A stretch of DNA of 64,000 bases from Actinophytocola xanthii. Its GTDB lineage: Bacteria > Actinomycetota > Actinomycetes > Mycobacteriales > Pseudonocardiaceae. This document shows positions 36,590 to 45,683 of the stretch, in pieces; position 1 is the first letter of the stretch; each line of letters begins with the position of its first letter. Made by a program: the position numbers and the translations under genes. Location: NCBI RefSeq assembly GCF_001921205.1, contig NZ_MSIE01000053.1, positions 18,393-82,392 of the forward strand, in the 5' to 3' direction. Under the pieces are notes generated by a model. It was not told the DNA's origin. It made no database searches and saw only the letters and a list, made by a program, of their open reading frames with translations.

Positions 36590-37009
36590 TCAGGGAACGA
36601 CCACGACCGGCCGGCGGGCCTCGTTCACCAGGGTCTTCGGCACCCCGCCGCCGCGGCCGACGACGATGCAGTCGGCGCGGCGGTCCTCGGCGACGGCCTC
36701 GATGCCGTGGGCGGGGTCGCCGCGGTAGTGGACGAGCTCCCAGCGGACGCCCGAGGCGTCGAGGTAGGCGGCCGCGTCCTCGCGCAGCTCACGCACGAAC
36801 TCCGAGGCGGCCTCCGCGGCCGTCGCCATGCCGATCGGCGACCAGTAGGCGGGGCCGGTGATCGGCTCAACGTAGACGAGCACGAGACGTGCTCGCTCGC
36901 GCCGGGCCAGGCCGGTGGCCCACGCGGCGGCGTTGCGGGCGCGCTCGCCACCGTCGATGCCCACCACGATGACGGCGAGCCCGTCCTTCCCGATCTCGAA
37001 GTCGGGCAT
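36590..37009 (-). CDS. Universal stress protein family
   Basis: UspA-fold protein of 139 residues. The N-terminal strand IVVGIDGGERARNAAAWATG and the C-terminal nucleotide-binding pattern CIVVGRGGGVPKTLVNEA (a variant of G-2x-G-9x-G-S/T) are visible, ending in the typical RRPVVVVP. Members bind ATP or AMP and help under stress; the specific role is unknown. Transcribed convergently to the SRPBCC gene with no spacer. Confidence 0.87.
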   Translation of the reverse strand: MPDFEIGKDGLAVIVVGIDGGERARNAAAWATGLARRERARLVLVYVEPITGPAYWSPIGMATAAEAASEFVRELREDAAAYLDASGVRWELVHYRGDPAHGIEAVAEDRRADCIVVGRGGGVPKTLVNEARRPVVVVP

Positions 37010-37118
37010 GCTCGGATCTTAGGTCCTTCCACGGAGAACGCCGTCCAATCGCTGTTCAGTAGGCGTCCAGTCGGCCGGACGAGCGTGAGCCGGTCCCATC
37101 GTCGGCAGGGGAGGACTC

Positions 37119-38405
37119 ATGTCAGCTCCACTCATCACGGACAGCCGGCGGCGCCGCACCCGGTTGCGGGTGTTGTCGGCCGCGCTCGTCGGTCTGCTGG
37201 CGCTGCTGTCGGCGCCAGCGACAGCGACAGCGTCAGGACCGGCGGACGAGGCGGACCGGCCGCCCGTGCGCAACGGTTACGACTACCTCATCTCGGTTGT
37301 CCAGCAAGATCTCGGCCTGAGCAAGGACCAGGTGGTGAGCCGGCTCGCCAGCCAGCGGCTCAGCGAGCAGCGCGGGGACGCGCTGCGGAAGCAGTTGGGG
37401 GCCGATTTCGGCGGCCTGTGGATCGACGAGGGCACCGGCACGCTCGTCGTCGGCGTCACCAGGGGTGACCGAGCCGCGCAGGTGCGCTCGGCCGGGGCGA
37501 CGCCGAAGGTCGTACGACACAGCCTGGACACGCTGAACGCCATCAAGGGCGAGTTGGACCGTCTCGCGAGCGATGACGAGAACGCCGTTGCCGGCCTTGC
37601 CTCCTGGCACGTCGACCAGCCGAGCAACTCGGTGGTCGTGTCCGTCGTGTCCGGACACTCGAAGGCCGCGGTGCCGCGGTCGGTCGCCCGACACGGTGAG
37701 GCGGTTCGGGTCGAGCTGGGCGCGACGGCGCCGCGGCTCACCGCCGGCTTCCTGGACGCCGGCGACCTCATCAGGATCGGCCACACCCCCTGCTCGTCCG
37801 GGTTCAACCTCCGCAGCGGGAACCGGGGCTACCTGCTGACCGCGGGGCACTGCGCGGTGTTCGGCAACAGCAGCCAGGTCGTCGGATCCGACGGCACCTT
37901 CATCGGCCCCGTCGTCGGCAGGAACTTCCCCAACCGGGACCACGCGATCATCGCCAACGACAACCCGGGCTACTGGGTCCAGGGGCCGTGGGTGGAGGCC
38001 TACGAGGCCGACCCGAACCAGATCTTCCCGGTCACCGGCAGCCGTGCGTCGGCGCCCGGCGGTCTGATCTGCAAGTCCGGTATCGGTTCGGGGGTCACCT
38101 GCGGCCTCGTGGGGGCGACCAACGAGACGGTGAACTTCGAGGGGAACGTGGTCGGTGGCCTGACTCGGACCTCGTCCTGCGCGCAGCCGGGCGACTCCGG
38201 TTCCCCGGCGTTCAGCCCGGACGCGCTCCAGCCCGGCATCGGCGCCGAGGGCGTGACGATCGGTTCGGAGCTGTTTCTGGACGTGAACGGAAACCTGCGC
38301 TGCGGTGAGGTCTTCGGCATCCCGAACAGGTCGTGGTTCACCCCGATCAGCGAGCCGCTGACCGCCTACGGGCTCATCTTCGGCGTGTCGCTCTGGACGG
38401 TGTAG
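37119..38405 (+). CDS. Secreted streptogrisin-like serine protease (S1 family)
   Basis: Exported chymotrypsin-fold protease of 428 residues. A signal peptide (LRVLSAALVGLLALLSAPATAT) is followed by a long propeptide of the alpha-lytic protease type (about 45-205) and the mature domain (about 210-425). The triad is His244 (LLTAGHCAVF), Asp274 (PNRDHAII) and Ser360 (SSCAQPGDSGSPAF). Cysteine pairs C225/C245 and C318/C328 fit conserved disulfides. It is a probable extracellular nutrient or developmental protease. The gene appears monocistronic, with a strong terminator. Confidence 0.94.
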   Translation: MSAPLITDSRRRRTRLRVLSAALVGLLALLSAPATATASGPADEADRPPVRNGYDYLISVVQQDLGLSKDQVVSRLASQRLSEQRGDALRKQLGADFGGLWIDEGTGTLVVGVTRGDRAAQVRSAGATPKVVRHSLDTLNAIKGELDRLASDDENAVAGLASWHVDQPSNSVVVSVVSGHSKAAVPRSVARHGEAVRVELGATAPRLTAGFLDAGDLIRIGHTPCSSGFNLRSGNRGYLLTAGHCAVFGNSSQVVGSDGTFIGPVVGRNFPNRDHAIIANDNPGYWVQGPWVEAYEADPNQIFPVTGSRASAPGGLICKSGIGSGVTCGLVGATNETVNFEGNVVGGLTRTSSCAQPGDSGSPAFSPDALQPGIGAEGVTIGSELFLDVNGNLRCGEVFGIPNRSWFTPISEPLTAYGLIFGVSLWTV

Positions 38406-38417
38406 CGGTTTCAGCTT

Positions 38418-38450
38418 ACGCCGCACTGTCCGGTCTGGACAGTGCGGCGT
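38418..38450 (+). terminator. Terminator of the S1 protease gene
   Basis: Perfect 14-bp inverted repeat ACGCCGCACTGTCC / GGACAGTGCGGCGT with a 5-nt loop, 12 nt after the stop codon. No U-run. Confidence 0.82.
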
Positions 38451-38499
38451 CGTCGCGCACCGGGCTAGGGCACGTCCTCGGGCGGCCGGACGCAGCCGG

Positions 38500-39277
38500 T
38501 CACGGCTCGCGGTTCTTCTCGAGGGACCAGTAGGACGCAACCTCCGGGGGGACGCCGTGAGCAAACGTGGCGTGCCAGAAATCGGCGGCGCCGGCGAAGG
38601 TGGCCTCTTCGAAGTAGGCGCGCCCCACGAAGGTGGCTTCTCGGAAGTTGCTGAGGATGCCGGTGGCAGCGAAGAACGCCGATTGGAAGTGGGGCGTGCC
38701 GGTGAACGTCGTCGCCTCGAAGACGATGTCCGTGCTGAAGGCAGTCGATTCGAAGAAGGCGTGTTCGTCGAACCTCGCCGAGCGGAAGTTGGCCATGCCG
38801 GTGAAGGTCGCCGAGGAGAAACCAGCTTTGCGGAGCGTGCAGCCTTCGAGGGTGAAGTTGATGAGGGGTGGCGCCGGTGAGGTCGAGGTCGATTTCCTCC
38901 CAGAAGGTGGTTGGGGGCGCGTACTTGTCCTCGCCGCGCTTGAGGTGGTCGGCGAGGAGGCGTTGGGCGGTGAGCCGGACCTCACGCTCCTGCACTCGTT
39001 TTCGGTGGTCGTCGAGCACGGCCTGGTCGCGGTCCTTCTGTTTGAGCGCGATCTCCGTGCCGCGCTGGCGGCGGGCGGCCAGCAACAGGGCGACGACCCC
39101 ACCGGTGCCGACAACGATAGTTCCGGCGGTGCGCATGGCATCGAGCTGCACGCGGTTGGCCTCGGTGTTCCCGCCGGTGTAGGCCGTCAGTAGCCACACC
39201 GCCATCGCCACGCCGACCACCAGGATCAGTATCGACCAGGCAAGGATCGTCCAGGGTGAGAGCACGCTGTACCTCAC
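38500..39277 (-). pseudogene. Membrane-anchored pentapeptide-repeat protein, frameshifted
   Basis: From GTG 39277 the frame encodes two membrane spans (WTILAWSILILVVGVAMAVW and AGTIVVGTGGVVALLLAARR) and a helix ending EEIDLDLTGATP. From about 38868 the matching continuation is in another frame: LINFTLEGCTLRKAGFSSAT, then pentapeptide-like repeats AxFxx (FTGTPHFQSAFFAA; FVGRAYFEEATFAGAADFW) to a stop at 38500. One extra base in the GGGG run (plus strand 38865-38868) explains the break; removing it gives a continuous protein of about 258 residues. It may be a true inactivation, a slippage site or a sequence error. The GTG overlaps the stop of the broken gene upstream. Confidence 0.7.
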
Positions 39278-39479
39278 CGGCGTCTGGCGGTCGCGTGTTG
39301 CGCTCGGGCGATGTCGCCCTTCCACCGGATCACGGCGGTCACCAGCAGGAAGGCGGCCAACCCCATCCCAGCAGCCAGCCAACCCGTGGCCCCAGCCACT
39401 GCGCTATCGCATTCCACCGCACCCATTCCGCCCAGGTGAGCAGAAGCCCCAGCACCAGCACGACCGCCGCGCCAGTGTC
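39274..39479 (-). pseudogene. Remnant of a small two-helix membrane protein
   Basis: In the 410 bp between dnaE2 and the pentapeptide gene, two overlapping minus-strand frames together give a membrane protein: VVLVLGLLLTWAEWVRWNAI ... GPRVGWLLG in one, then GMGLAAFLLVTAVIRWKGDI to a TGA at 39274-39276 in the next. Adding one base at the CCC run (39367-39369) joins them. The stop overlaps the downstream GTG in GTGA fashion, supporting a former or real operon. No intact start is visible above 39479, so the 5' end is also damaged or misread. The remaining 39480-39687 shows nothing convincing. Confidence 0.4.
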
Positions 39480-39687
39480 ACCACATTCGCCCGCACCACC
39501 GCACGATCATGCCCACACGAACACCACCGGACCGCATCCGCCACAGTGGCTCACCCGGTTGGATGAGCGGGACCGCTCTCAGCCGCGGCGGTCCCGAACC
39601 TTCGGCGAGGCCGAACGAGGGCTGCTGTCGGTCGCCGCTCTCCGCTCTCTCTGCGCGCCGCAAGGCAGGGCGGCGGCTGGCGGCACG

Positions 39688-42600
39688 TCAGCGGAAGTCG
39701 CGGGAGCGGGCCTCGATGCTGAGGGTGAGCGGCTCGAGGTGGTCGGCCACCAGGCTGGTCACCCCCTCCGCGTTCTCCAGCACGCCGCGGACCAGCAGCG
39801 CGGAGGAGTTGCGGGCGATCCGGCTGTAGCGCGACCACAGGCCCCGCGAGCAGATCACGTTGACCATGCCGGTCTCGTCCTCGAGGTTCAGGAACGTGAC
39901 GCCGCCCGCGGTCGCCGGGCGTTGGCGGTGGGTGACCGCGCCGCCGACCAGCACCCTCGTGCCGCTCTCGACGTCCGCGAGCCGGCCCGTGGGGAGGGCG
40001 CCCAGCTCGTCGAGGCGCTCGCGGACGAACTCGGTGGGGAACGTGTTCGGCGACAGGCCCGTTGCCCACACGTCGGCCACCGCAAGCTCCAGAGGGCTCA
40101 TTCCCGGCAAAGCCGGCGCGGTCGCGCCGACCGTGGTGCCGGGCAGGCGGTCGGGGCGTTCGGCGGCGACAGCGCCCGCGGCCCAGAGCGCGGCACGTCG
40201 CGCGATGCCGAAGCAGTCGAACGCGCCGGCCGTCGACAACGCCTCGATCTGGGCCCTGGTCAGGGTGATCCGACGGGCCAGGTCGGGCATGTCCCGGTAC
40301 GGGCCGTGCTGCTCGCGTTCGGCGACCACGCGTTCGGCCAGGTCGTCGCCGATCGTGCGGACGGCGCCCAGACCCAGGCGGACCGCCGGCTCGGGGCCCT
40401 CCAGGGTCGCGTAGGAGAGGCTGGCGTTGACGTCCGGGCCGAGCACACGCACCCCGTGCCGGCGCGCGTCGGCGACCAGCGACTGCGGCGAGTAGAAGCC
40501 CATCGGCTGGGCCCGCAGCAGCGCGGCGCAGAACGCGGCCGGGTAGTACAGCTTGAACCAGGCGCTCGCGAACACCAGGTAGGCGAAGCTCAGCGCGTGG
40601 CTCTCCGGGAAGCCGAAGTTGGCGAACGCCATCAGCTTCTCGTAGATCCGCTCCGCCAACTCCGCGTCGATGCCGTGCCCGGCCGCCCCCGCGTAGAACC
40701 GCTCGCGCAGCCGCTCCATCCGGTAGGTGGACCGCTTGGCGCCCATCGCCCGACGCAGCTCGTCGGCCTCGCCGGGGCTGAAGTCGGCGACGTCCACCGC
40801 CATCTGCATGAGCTGCTCCTGGAACAGCGGGACGCCGAGGGTCTTGCGCAGCGCCTTGGCCAGCAGCGGGTGGTCGTAGCTGACCTCCTCCTGCCCGTTG
40901 CGGCGCCGGATGTAGGGGTGGACCGAACCGCCCTGGATCGGGCCCGGCCGGATCAGCGCGACCTCGACCACCAGGTCGTAGAACTCGCGCGGCTTCAACC
41001 GGGGCAGCGTGGCCATCTGCGCCCGGCTCTCCACCTGGAACACCCCGACCGAGTCCGCGCGCTGGAGCATCTCGTAGACCTTCGCGTCGCCGAGGTCGAG
41101 GTCGTCGATGTTCACCGCGACGCCGTGGTGGGAGGTGACCAGCTCGACCATGTACCGCAGCGCGGAGAGCATGCCGAGGCCGAGCAGGTCGAACTTCACC
41201 AGGCCGGCCGCGGCGCAGTCGTCCTTGTCCCACTGCAGCACCGTGCGCCGGTCCATCCTGGCCCGCTCCACCGGGCAGACCTCGCTCACCGGGCGGTCGC
41301 AGATCACCATCCCACCGGAGTGGATGCCGAGGTGTCGCGGGAAGTTCTCCAGCTGCCCGGCCAACTCGAGCACCTGCACCGGGATGTCGTGGTCATGATC
41401 GTCTACTGTGGACTTCAGCGGACCCCAGCGGTCGATCTGCTTGCTCCACGCGTCCTGCTGGCCGGGCGAGTAGCCCAGTGCCCCGGCCATGTCACGCACC
41501 GCCGACTTGGCCCGGTAGGTGATGACGTTCGCGACCTGCGCGGCATGTCGGCGGTCGTAGCGCTCGTAGACGTACTGGATGACCTCCTCGCGGCGGTCGG
41601 ACTCGATGTCCAGGTCGATGTCGGGCGGACCGTCTCGGGCCGGCGCGAGGAAGCGTTCGAACAGCAGCTCCCACTTGACCGCGTCGACCCTGGTGATGCC
41701 GAGCGCGTAGCAGACCGCCGAGTTCGCCGCCGACCCTCTGCCCTGGCAGTAGATCCCGTTGCGGCGGCAGAAGTCGACGATGTCGGAGACGATCAGGAAG
41801 TAGCCGGGGAAGCCGAGCTCCTCGATCACCGCGAGCTCGTGGGCGAGCTGGGTGTAGGCCCTGGGGTTGTCCGCCTCCGCGCCGTAGCGCTCGCGGGCGC
41901 CGGCGTAGGTCTTCTCCCGCAGGTAGCTGATCTCGGTGTGGCCGGGCAGCTCGAACAGCGGCAGGTTCGGCGCCACCAGGTCGAGGCTGAAGGAGAGCTG
42001 CAGGCCGAGCATCGCGGCCCGGTGCACCGCGCCGGGGTAGCGCGCGAACCGGCGGGCCATCTCCGCGCCGGAGCGCAGGTAGGCGGTCGGGGCGGGCGGT
42101 AACCAGCCGTCCAGCTCGTCCAGCGACCGGCGGGCACGCACGGCGGCCACCGCCGCGGCCAGATCGCCGCGGTTGGGCTGGGCGTAGTGCGCGGCGTTGG
42201 TCGCGACGACCGGCAGGCGCAGCTCCAGGGCCATCTCGGCGAGCAGGTCGTTGTGGGTGGTGTCCAGCGGCAGGCCGTGGTCGATCAGCTCGACGTGGAC
42301 GTTGTCCTGGCCGAAAGCCTCGACCAGGCGCGCCAGCTCGGCGAACGCGGCGGCCGGGCCCTCGCGCAGCAGCGCGGCGCGCACGGCGCCCTTGCGGCAG
42401 CCGGTGAGCACGACGCACTCGCCCCGGGTCTCCTCGACGACCTCGTGGAAGTCGTAGACCGGACGACCCTTCTCGCTGGTGTCGGCGAGCTGGCCGGTGG
42501 TGATCGCGCGGCACAGCCTGGCGTAGCCGGTGGTCCCGGTGGCGAGCAGGAGCAGGTGCTCGCCGACCGGGTCGGCGACACCGTTCTGCGGCTGGTCCAG

Positions 42601-43005
42601 CCCCAGGCTCAGCTCGGTGCCGAACACCGTGCGCACGCCCAGCTCCCGCGCGGCCTCGGCGAAGCGGACCACCCCGTACATGCCGTCGTGGTCGGTGATG
42701 GCCAACGCGTCCAGGCCGAGCAGCGCCGCGGACTCGACCAGCTCCTCGGGATGGCTGGCCCCGTCGAGGAAGCTGAAGTTGGAGTGGCAGTGCAGCTCGG
42801 CGTAGGGGGTGCGGACCTCGGCACCGGCGAGGTCGGTCGGGCCGGGGGCGCCACCGCCGGCGGGGGCGGTGTAGCGCTCGCGGTGCCTGGTCCAGGCCGG
42901 GCTGTCGCCCCCGTCCCCCCGGACGTCGTCCTGGTCCGGGGCCGGCCGGCCGGAGAGGACGCGCTCCAGCTCCGACCAGCTGACCGGCGGGTTGTGGAAG
43001 CCCAT
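39688..43005 (-). CDS. dnaE2: Error-prone DNA polymerase III alpha subunit DnaE2
   Basis: C-family polymerase of 1105 residues that performs translesion synthesis in the SOS mutasome with ImuB. An N-terminal leader specific to DnaE2 precedes the PHP domain (AELHCHSNFSFLDGASHP near residue 70; ITDHDGMYG). The palm acidic residues are in PPDIDLDIE, and the fingers/tau region contains GRGSAANSAVCYALGI. The C-terminal OB-fold (LVGGAVTHRQRPATAGG, FLNLEDETGMVNV) is present. It is the last gene of the ImuA'-ImuB-small protein-DnaE2 group, starting at the stop of the small gene. Regulation is probably by LexA through the upstream boxes. Confidence 0.95.
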   Translation of the reverse strand: MGFHNPPVSWSELERVLSGRPAPDQDDVRGDGGDSPAWTRHRERYTAPAGGGAPGPTDLAGAEVRTPYAELHCHSNFSFLDGASHPEELVESAALLGLDALAITDHDGMYGVVRFAEAARELGVRTVFGTELSLGLDQPQNGVADPVGEHLLLLATGTTGYARLCRAITTGQLADTSEKGRPVYDFHEVVEETRGECVVLTGCRKGAVRAALLREGPAAAFAELARLVEAFGQDNVHVELIDHGLPLDTTHNDLLAEMALELRLPVVATNAAHYAQPNRGDLAAAVAAVRARRSLDELDGWLPPAPTAYLRSGAEMARRFARYPGAVHRAAMLGLQLSFSLDLVAPNLPLFELPGHTEISYLREKTYAGARERYGAEADNPRAYTQLAHELAVIEELGFPGYFLIVSDIVDFCRRNGIYCQGRGSAANSAVCYALGITRVDAVKWELLFERFLAPARDGPPDIDLDIESDRREEVIQYVYERYDRRHAAQVANVITYRAKSAVRDMAGALGYSPGQQDAWSKQIDRWGPLKSTVDDHDHDIPVQVLELAGQLENFPRHLGIHSGGMVICDRPVSEVCPVERARMDRRTVLQWDKDDCAAAGLVKFDLLGLGMLSALRYMVELVTSHHGVAVNIDDLDLGDAKVYEMLQRADSVGVFQVESRAQMATLPRLKPREFYDLVVEVALIRPGPIQGGSVHPYIRRRNGQEEVSYDHPLLAKALRKTLGVPLFQEQLMQMAVDVADFSPGEADELRRAMGAKRSTYRMERLRERFYAGAAGHGIDAELAERIYEKLMAFANFGFPESHALSFAYLVFASAWFKLYYPAAFCAALLRAQPMGFYSPQSLVADARRHGVRVLGPDVNASLSYATLEGPEPAVRLGLGAVRTIGDDLAERVVAEREQHGPYRDMPDLARRITLTRAQIEALSTAGAFDCFGIARRAALWAAGAVAAERPDRLPGTTVGATAPALPGMSPLELAVADVWATGLSPNTFPTEFVRERLDELGALPTGRLADVESGTRVLVGGAVTHRQRPATAGGVTFLNLEDETGMVNVICSRGLWSRYSRIARNSSALLVRGVLENAEGVTSLVADHLEPLTLSIEARSRDFR

Positions 43006-43202
43006 CAGCGAGCTCGGACGTCCTCAGGGGAGCGACGCGGCGCCGGGATCAGCAGGTCCAGGCCGAACAGGTCGGGGTTGACCGGTTCGCGCCTGGCGCT
43101 GTAGCCGGCCACGCAAACCGGGTCGGGGTGCCCGATGACGAACTGGCGACAGCTTCCGTCCAGGGTGCGGCACTCGCGACAGGCCCTCGGGTGGCTCGGC
43201 AT
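43005..43202 (-). CDS. Small cysteine-rich protein in the ImuB-DnaE2 cassette
   Basis: Product of 65 residues starting directly after the imuB stop (TAA-ATG) and ending on the dnaE2 start, so it is translated within the mutasome operon. Four cysteines (CRECRTLDGSC and VCVAGY) could bind a metal such as zinc. No family recognised. Location suggests a role in, or simple hitch-hiking with, SOS mutagenesis. Confidence 0.65.
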   Translation of the reverse strand: MPSHPRACRECRTLDGSCRQFVIGHPDPVCVAGYSARREPVNPDLFGLDLLIPAPRRSPEDVRAR

Positions 43203-44780
43203 TTAGTCGTACATCCCTTCTACTGTCCACTTCTCGTCGGTCAGGGTGAGCAGCAGCGCGGCTGCCGTGTCCTCTTCGGACTCCTCGAGCAGGACCTGGA
43301 GGCGGGCGCGGCGGCCCGGCGTGGTCCACCAGCGGTCGTCGGTGGACCAGGGGCCGGCCCAGGCGATCACGGGGCGTGGGGGGCGTCCGTCCAGGGACAC
43401 CCGGGCCGGCGGCTCGGTCAGCTCGTGGCGGGCGGTCACCGACACCGGACGGCCGGCCCGGTCGGTCACCGCGGCGGGTAGCGGTGTGGTCGGGACCGTC
43501 GCCGGGGAGGGGGAGGGCAGCACGCCGGGCCAGGGGGCGGCCGGGTCGGCGGCGGGGGTGCGCTCGTCGCCCCAGGGGACGAGGCGGACCCGTTCGGCCG
43601 GGGTGCGGCCGCCGCCGAGGACCGCGGTGACCACGCCGTCCGGGCCCAGCAGGCCCTGGACGTGGACCATGGCGCGGCCGGCGCGCTCGTCGGCCTCCGC
43701 CCGGCCCTCGCCACGCCACAGGTCGAGCTGGAGGGTGGTGCCCTCGATGACCTCGACCGGGTCGAGGCGCAGGACGGTGACGCCGGCGGAGAGCGCGGTG
43801 TCGCGCAGCCAGCCGTCGAGCTGCCAGCGGACCCGGTCGGCGATGCCGGTGGGGGTGAGCGGCTCGGCGCAGCGCCAGACCCGCTCGCGTTCCTCGCCGG
43901 CGCCGGTCGCGGCGTGGATGCCGAGCCGGGTACAGGCGAGGCCGTGGGCGGCGAGGCCGCTGTGCAGCCGCTCGGCCAGGGCCCTGGCCACGAACGCGGC
44001 CGCGTCGACCCGGTCGACCGGGGGGTCGAGCGACTCGGTGACGGTCAGCTCGGGCGGGGGCCGGCGGCGGGCGGGGGGCCGCTCCTCCCGCCCGGAGGCG
44101 AGCCGGTGGGCGAGCACGGCGTCGGCCCCGAACCGGGCGGAGACGTCGCGTTCGCCGAGCTCGGCGAAGGCGCCGAGCGTGCGGATGCCGAGACGACGGA
44201 GCAGGTCGACCAACTCGGCGCGGTCCTGGCCCTCGGCGGGGCGGTGCAGCTCGCGGATGCTCAGCGGGGCGAGGAACTCCGGGGTGCCGCCCGGCACGAC
44301 GAGCAGGCCCCGGTGCGCGGCGAGGATGGCGGCGAACAGCCCGTCTGCGACACCGACCTGGCACTCCGCGCCGGTGCGGGCGGCGACCTGGTCGATCAGC
44401 CGTTCGGCGGCGGCCTCCTCGCCGCCGAAGTAGCCGGCCGGACCGCGGGCGGGGACCGCGACCACACCCGGCCGGATGATCTCGACACCGACCGCGAGCT
44501 CCTCGACCGCGGCGGCGACCGGTTCGAACAGCCGGGCGTCGCGGTCCGGGTCGTCCGGGAAGACGACGAGATCGGGACAGCGACCCTGGGCCTCGCGGCG
44601 CCGCATGCCGCGGCGGACCCCCTCCGCCCTGGCCAATGCGGATGCGGCGACCACGAGGTTGCCGGTGACCACCGCGACAGGCCGCCCGGGGAGATGAGCG
44701 GCCGCCGCGCTCGCGGCGGTCACCGGCCAGTCCGGGCACCACACCACGAGCATGCGGTGAGGTGTCCCGACGTTCTCCAT
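43203..44780 (-). CDS. imuB: ImuB, catalytically inactive Y-family polymerase-like hub protein
   Basis: DinB-like protein of 525 residues that links ImuA' and DnaE2 to the sliding clamp. It begins MENVGTPHRMLVVWCPDWPV; the acidic metal ligands of active Y-family enzymes are absent, as expected. It contains ALARAEGVRRGMRRREAQGR, a thumb/little-finger region, and QLDLW at residues 351-355, resembling the beta-clamp-binding motif of mycobacterial ImuB. A perfect LexA box lies 3 nt upstream of the ATG and overlaps the likely ribosome-binding site. It follows imuA' by about 40 bp. Confidence 0.92.
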   Translation of the reverse strand: MENVGTPHRMLVVWCPDWPVTAASAAAAHLPGRPVAVVTGNLVVAASALARAEGVRRGMRRREAQGRCPDLVVFPDDPDRDARLFEPVAAAVEELAVGVEIIRPGVVAVPARGPAGYFGGEEAAAERLIDQVAARTGAECQVGVADGLFAAILAAHRGLLVVPGGTPEFLAPLSIRELHRPAEGQDRAELVDLLRRLGIRTLGAFAELGERDVSARFGADAVLAHRLASGREERPPARRRPPPELTVTESLDPPVDRVDAAAFVARALAERLHSGLAAHGLACTRLGIHAATGAGEERERVWRCAEPLTPTGIADRVRWQLDGWLRDTALSAGVTVLRLDPVEVIEGTTLQLDLWRGEGRAEADERAGRAMVHVQGLLGPDGVVTAVLGGGRTPAERVRLVPWGDERTPAADPAAPWPGVLPSPSPATVPTTPLPAAVTDRAGRPVSVTARHELTEPPARVSLDGRPPRPVIAWAGPWSTDDRWWTTPGRRARLQVLLEESEEDTAAALLLTLTDEKWTVEGMYD

Positions 44781-44783
44781 GAT

Positions 44784-44799
44784 TCGAACCTACGTTCGA
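44784..44799. promoter_or_regulatory. LexA (SOS) box upstream of imuB
   Basis: TCGAACCTACGTTCGA matches the mycobacterial/actinobacterial SOS box TCGAAC-N4-GTTCGA exactly. It lies between imuA' and imuB, ending only 3 nt from the imuB ATG, and covers the presumed Shine-Dalgarno region (GTAGG on the minus strand). Confidence 0.93.
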
Positions 44800-44820
44800 T
44801 TGAGAGGGCTGTCAAACGGG

Positions 44821-45480
44821 TCACCCGATCAAGCGATGCCGGGGGGACGACACGGGTTCGGGGCGCGCGGGGTAGGTCAGGGTGGCGCGCGCCGGGCGCG
44901 CCGCGGAGCCGCGCCCATGGGCCTGGACGGTGAGCTCACGGGCGGCGAGGTAGCCGTGCCCCTCACCCAACCCGGACCAGCGGGTGCGGGCGCGGCGCAG
45001 CTCGAGGTCGACGGCCGGCCAGGGCCCGGTGGTCAGCAGGACGGCGCCGCGATGGCGGGCGCGAGCGGAGAGACGGCGGGCCTGGGCCTCGGTCAGCCGG
45101 CCCCGCGGAGCGACGACGAGGTCCATGCCGTCGAGCAGGGCGGCGACCACGGCGGGGAGGTGGGTGCCCGGATGGCGCACCAGAGCCAGCCGGTCGACGG
45201 CGACACCGAGCTCGTCGGCGGCGACGATGCCCAGGTGCGGCATGCCGACCACGGCGGCCCACGAGCCGGTGGCAGTCGGGGCGGCCAACAGGGCGAGCAG
45301 GAGCGAGGTGGAGCCGCGAACGGCCACGGTGCTGCCGCGGCGCAGGCCGCCCCAGGGGAAGAGGTCGGCGAGGTCGGGGAGCACGGGAAGGACCCGTGCC
45401 CGCCCCGACGGAGCCGAGGTCAGGTCGCTGGCCACCCCCACCGCACCGGGGATGGCCAGCGATGCACCCAACACCGACAT
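44821..45480 (-). CDS. imuA': ImuA'-like SOS mutasome protein
   Basis: RecA-related accessory protein of 219 residues, first gene of the mutasome. It has the LFPWGGLRRGSTVAVRGSTS segment in the P-loop position, degenerate compared with RecA, then SWAAVVGMPHLGIVAADELG and ARTRWSGLGEGHGYLAARE typical of this family. In mycobacteria ImuA' and ImuB are required for DnaE2-dependent mutagenesis. The ATG follows GGGGAGG at 9 nt, and a perfect LexA box lies 53 bp upstream. Confidence 0.88.
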   Translation of the reverse strand: MSVLGASLAIPGAVGVASDLTSAPSGRARVLPVLPDLADLFPWGGLRRGSTVAVRGSTSLLLALLAAPTATGSWAAVVGMPHLGIVAADELGVAVDRLALVRHPGTHLPAVVAALLDGMDLVVAPRGRLTEAQARRLSARARHRGAVLLTTGPWPAVDLELRRARTRWSGLGEGHGYLAARELTVQAHGRGSAARPARATLTYPARPEPVSSPRHRLIG

Positions 45481-45532
45481 CCGTACACGCCTCCCCGCGA
45501 CTCCGCACAGGCCGCGGGGAAGGCGGCACCTC

Positions 45533-45548
45533 TCGAACGCATGTTCGA
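45533..45548. promoter_or_regulatory. LexA (SOS) box upstream of imuA'
   Basis: TCGAACGCATGTTCGA, an exact match to TCGAAC-N4-GTTCGA, 52 bp before the imuA' start. It is in the region expected for its promoter and is therefore the main operator of the cassette. Confidence 0.93.
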
Positions 45549-45683
45549 TGCTAGCAGGAGCGGGTGGGAAGGTCGAGCGCCACGGTACTTGTTGGCGACC
45601 CCGTCGCGCGGCAGCCGCACTGTGGTCAGCGCCGGCCGCCGGCGAGCACGACGAGACGGACCCCTCAGGCAGAATCGTCGCTC

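Noticed and set aside
39256..42102. 948-codon plus-strand open frame opposite dnaE2
   Set aside because: Antisense of DnaE2; the translation (rich in R, H, V, G, D) is the usual complement pattern of GC-rich coding DNA.
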